Both the position numbers and the translations under genes were made by a program. From the NCBI GenBank assembly GCA_009925955.1, contig RFPX01000047.1, positions 1 through 8,514 of the forward strand: a stretch of 8,514 nt of DNA. The letters are read 5' to 3'. The DNA comes from Betaproteobacteria bacterium. Lineage in GTDB: Bacteria; Pseudomonadota; Gammaproteobacteria; Burkholderiales; Burkholderiaceae_C. A model generated the notes under the pieces. The model was not told the DNA's origin. It saw nothing but the letters and a program-made list of their open reading frames with translations, and ran no database searches. Positions 6,592-8,514 of the stretch are shown here, in pieces (within the stretch, counting starts at the first letter, position 1; every line of letters begins with the position of its first letter).

Positions 6592-6593
6592 GG
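6578..6593. promoter_or_regulatory. NrdR box 2 upstream of nrdA
   Basis: CCACTAGATATAGTGG is a second NrdR-type palindrome with the consensus AT-rich centre (GATATA). It begins exactly 32 bp after box 1, about three helical turns, which is the usual spacing of tandem NrdR boxes and puts both on the same DNA face. It overlaps the -10 hexamer. Confidence 0.88.
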
Positions 6594-6696
6594 GGTCATT
6601 CCCTGCAACCCGCGCACCCGTGCACACCCCCTGAAGTAACGCTGCAGCCCCTGTCCTGCGGCCTGGCACCCCCATCTGGCCCACCCAAACCACAAG

Positions 6697-6780
6697 AAAA
6701 GACCCCTGAATATGGAATCCACAACCCTTGGCCCCGCCTCCACCCCCATCCAGCCGTCCGCCGCCTTGGGGGGGTCTTTT
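6697..6780 (+). repeat. 10-bp inverted repeat around the nrdA start codon
   Basis: AAAAGACCCC at 6697-6706 is perfectly complementary to GGGGTCTTTT at 6771-6780, with 64 nt between. The left arm lies in the purine-rich stretch that must serve as the nrdA ribosome-binding region; the right arm ends in TTTT inside codons 20-23. In mRNA this could form a long-range stem that hides the ribosome site, or one with terminator-like shape. By a rough estimate, one such repeat could occur by chance in a window of this size, so function is unproven. Confidence 0.4.
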
Positions 6781-8514
6781 GCGTCGTCCGCCGTCGTCGG
6801 CGCCACGGCCGCGTCGGCCTACCAGGGTTACCAGATCATCCGCCGCAACGGCGCGGTGGTGTCCTTTGAGCCCAGCAAGATTGCGGTGGCCTTGATGAAG
6901 GCCTTTCTGGCCGTGCACGGCACGCAGGGTGCCGCCTCGGCCAGCGTGCGTGAAACCGTGGAAGGCCTCACGGATGCGGTGGTGCGCGCCCTGCTGCGTT
7001 CGCGCCCGGGTGGTGGCACGTTCCACATTGAAGATGTGCAGGACCAGGTCGAACTGGGCCTGATGCGTGGCGGCCACCATGAGGTGGCGCGGGCCTACGT
7101 GCTCTACCGTGAGCGCCGCGCCCAGGAGCGCGCCAAGTCCGGCAGCAAGCCCGCCGTGGTGTCCTCCGGCCTGATGGTGACCGATGCTGGCCAGCGAGTG
7201 CCCTTGGACGAGGGCCGGCTGCAGGCCCTGATCGAGTCGGCCTGTGCCGACTTGGGCGCCGATGTGAAGGCCGACCCCATCCTGGCGGAGACCCGGCGCA
7301 ACCTGTACGACGGCGTTCCCATCGACGAGGTCTACAAGGCCGCGATCCTGGCCGCGCGCACCTTGATCGAAAAGGAGCCGGGCTACACGCGGGCCACCGC
7401 ACGCCTGTTGCTGCACACCATCCGCAAGGAAATCGTGGGCCGCGAACTCACCCAGGCCGAGATGGTCTCGGCCTACGCAGAGTACTTCCCTCAGTTCATC
7501 CGCAAAGGGGTGGAGGCCGAACTGCTCGACCAGAAGCTGCTGCAGTTCGACCTGGCCAAATTGGGCGCGGCCCTGAAGGCCGACCGCGACTTGCAGTTCG
7601 ACTACTTGGGCCTTCAAACCCTGTACGACCGCTACTTCCTGCACATCAACGAAACGCGCATTGAAATGCCGCAGGCGTTTTTCATGCGCGTGGCCATGGG
7701 CCTGTCGCTCAACGAGATCGACCGCGAAGCGCGTGCCATCGAGTTCTACAACGTGCTGTCCACGTTCGACTTCATGAGCTCCACGCCCACGCTGTTCAAC
7801 AGCGGCACGCAGCGCTCGCAGCTGTCTTCGTGCTACCTCACCACGGTGGCCGACGACCTGGATGGCATCTACGAAGCCCTCAAGGAAAACGCCCTGCTGT
7901 CCAAGTTTGCCGGCGGCCTGGGCAACGACTGGACCAATGTGCGCGCCCTGGGCTCCTACATCAAGGGCACCAACGGCAAGAGCCAGGGCGTCGTGCCCTT
8001 CCTGAAGGTGGTCAACGACACCGCAGTGGCGGTCAATCAGGGCGGCAAGCGCAAGGGCGCCGTGTGCGCCTACCTCGAAAGCTGGCACCTGGACATCGAA
8101 GAGTTCCTGGAGCTGCGCAAGAACACGGGCGACGACCGCCGCCGCACCCACGACATGAACACCGCCAATTGGATCCCCGATCTGTTCATGAAGCGGGTGA
8201 TCGAAGGCGGTGACTGGACGCTGTTCTCGCCCTCCACCTGCCCCGACCTGCATGACAAGTTCGGCAAGGCTTTCGAGGAGGCCTACACCGCCTACGAACG
8301 CAAGGCCGACAGCGGCGAGATCAAGCTCTACAAGCGCATGCCGGCCAAAGACCTGTGGCGCAAGATGCTGTCGATGCTGTTCGAAACCGGACACCCCTGG
8401 ATCACCTTCAAGGACGCCTGCAACGTGCGCTCGCCCCAGCAGCATGTGGGCGTGGTGCATTCCTCCAACCTGTGCACCGAGATCACGCTCAACACCAACG
8501 ACAGCGAGATCGCC
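6712..8514 (+). CDS. nrdA: Class I ribonucleoside-diphosphate reductase alpha subunit NrdA, 5' part
   Basis: Large catalytic subunit that reduces ribonucleotides to deoxyribonucleotides with a radical supplied by NrdB. The first 601 codons are present and the gene runs past the window end. Residues 1-37 are a low-complexity Ser/Ala/Pro-rich lead. Two ATP-cone-like units follow: about 38-135 (YQIIRRNGAVVSFEPSKI) and about 151-243 (GLMVTDAGQRVPLDEGRL to RKEIVG), the second aligning with the single cone of E. coli NrdA. This tandem layout is known from Pseudomonas aeruginosa NrdA. Catalytic-domain landmarks are Cys374 in SSCYL (E. coli Cys225), the GGLG/RALGSYIKG substrate region near 401-419, RRRTHDMN at 476-483, and NLCTE with Asn586, Cys588 and Glu590 (E. 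coli Asn437, Cys439, Glu441). ATG 6712 follows AAGAAAAG, a weak ribosome site. Regulation by NrdR is predicted from two boxes over the promoter. NrdB is expected downstream. Confidence 0.96.
   Translation, partial: MESTTLGPASTPIQPSAALGGSFASSAVVGATAASAYQGYQIIRRNGAVVSFEPSKIAVALMKAFLAVHGTQGAASASVRETVEGLTDAVVRALLRSRPGGGTFHIEDVQDQVELGLMRGGHHEVARAYVLYRERRAQERAKSGSKPAVVSSGLMVTDAGQRVPLDEGRLQALIESACADLGADVKADPILAETRRNLYDGVPIDEVYKAAILAARTLIEKEPGYTRATARLLLHTIRKEIVGRELTQAEMVSAYAEYFPQFIRKGVEAELLDQKLLQFDLAKLGAALKADRDLQFDYLGLQTLYDRYFLHINETRIEMPQAFFMRVAMGLSLNEIDREARAIEFYNVLSTFDFMSSTPTLFNSGTQRSQLSSCYLTTVADDLDGIYEALKENALLSKFAGGLGNDWTNVRALGSYIKGTNGKSQGVVPFLKVVNDTAVAVNQGGKRKGAVCAYLESWHLDIEEFLELRKNTGDDRRRTHDMNTANWIPDLFMKRVIEGGDWTLFSPSTCPDLHDKFGKAFEEAYTAYERKADSGEIKLYKRMPAKDLWRKMLSMLFETGHPWITFKDACNVRSPQQHVGVVHSSNLCTEITLNTNDSEIA

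Noticed and set aside
6538..8460. 640-codon open frame on the minus strand opposite nrdA
   Set aside because: It is the antisense of a clearly conserved reductase. Its His/Gln/Val-rich translation has no recognisable motifs and is a usual by-product of high GC.

Overview
The window is high-GC, densely coded chromosomal DNA. Gene content and protein style fit Betaproteobacteria, order Burkholderiales, probably Comamonadaceae. This assignment is inference from the recognised proteins and gene order; no database was searched. It reads as a core-genome region. I saw no insertion sequence, phage gene, CRISPR array or toxin/defence system.

Left part (1-2112, minus strand): three genes of a branched-chain amino acid-type (HAAT/Liv) ABC transporter run leftward in the order livG-like ATPase, livF-like ATPase, periplasmic binding protein. 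The binding protein is cut by the window start, and no permease is visible. Upstream of them is a tRNA with a CAT anticodon, read as elongator tRNA-Met, followed by a strong intrinsic terminator that separates it from the transporter.

Middle (2113-4755): both GTPases of the signal recognition particle pathway lie tail to tail. ftsY (receptor) is on plus and ffh (SRP54) on minus, with 39 bp between their stops. As given, ftsY is split by an apparent one-base deletion near 2301-2305, between its Ala/Pro-rich linker and the NG domain.

Right part (4756-6504, plus): a tight three-gene group of a YpjD/CcsA-like membrane protein, a small PP0621-type CxxC protein and the cytosolic amidase AmpD. Its open reading frames overlap, so translational coupling is likely. 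ffh and ypjD are divergent, and an inverted repeat of two TACACT hexamers sits over the ypjD start.

Right end (6505-8514): control region and first 601 codons of nrdA, the class I ribonucleotide reductase large subunit, with tandem ATP-cones. Two 16-bp NrdR-type palindromes, 32 bp apart, bracket a good sigma70 promoter (TTGAGA-17-TATAGT), which predicts NrdR repression. A 10-bp inverted repeat encloses the ribosome-binding region and the start codon.

I did not find a convincing novel system. The points most worth checking are the ftsY frameshift, the hairpin over the nrdA start, the two near-symmetric divergent promoter regions, and the Walker A Lys-to-Arg change in the LivF-like ATPase.
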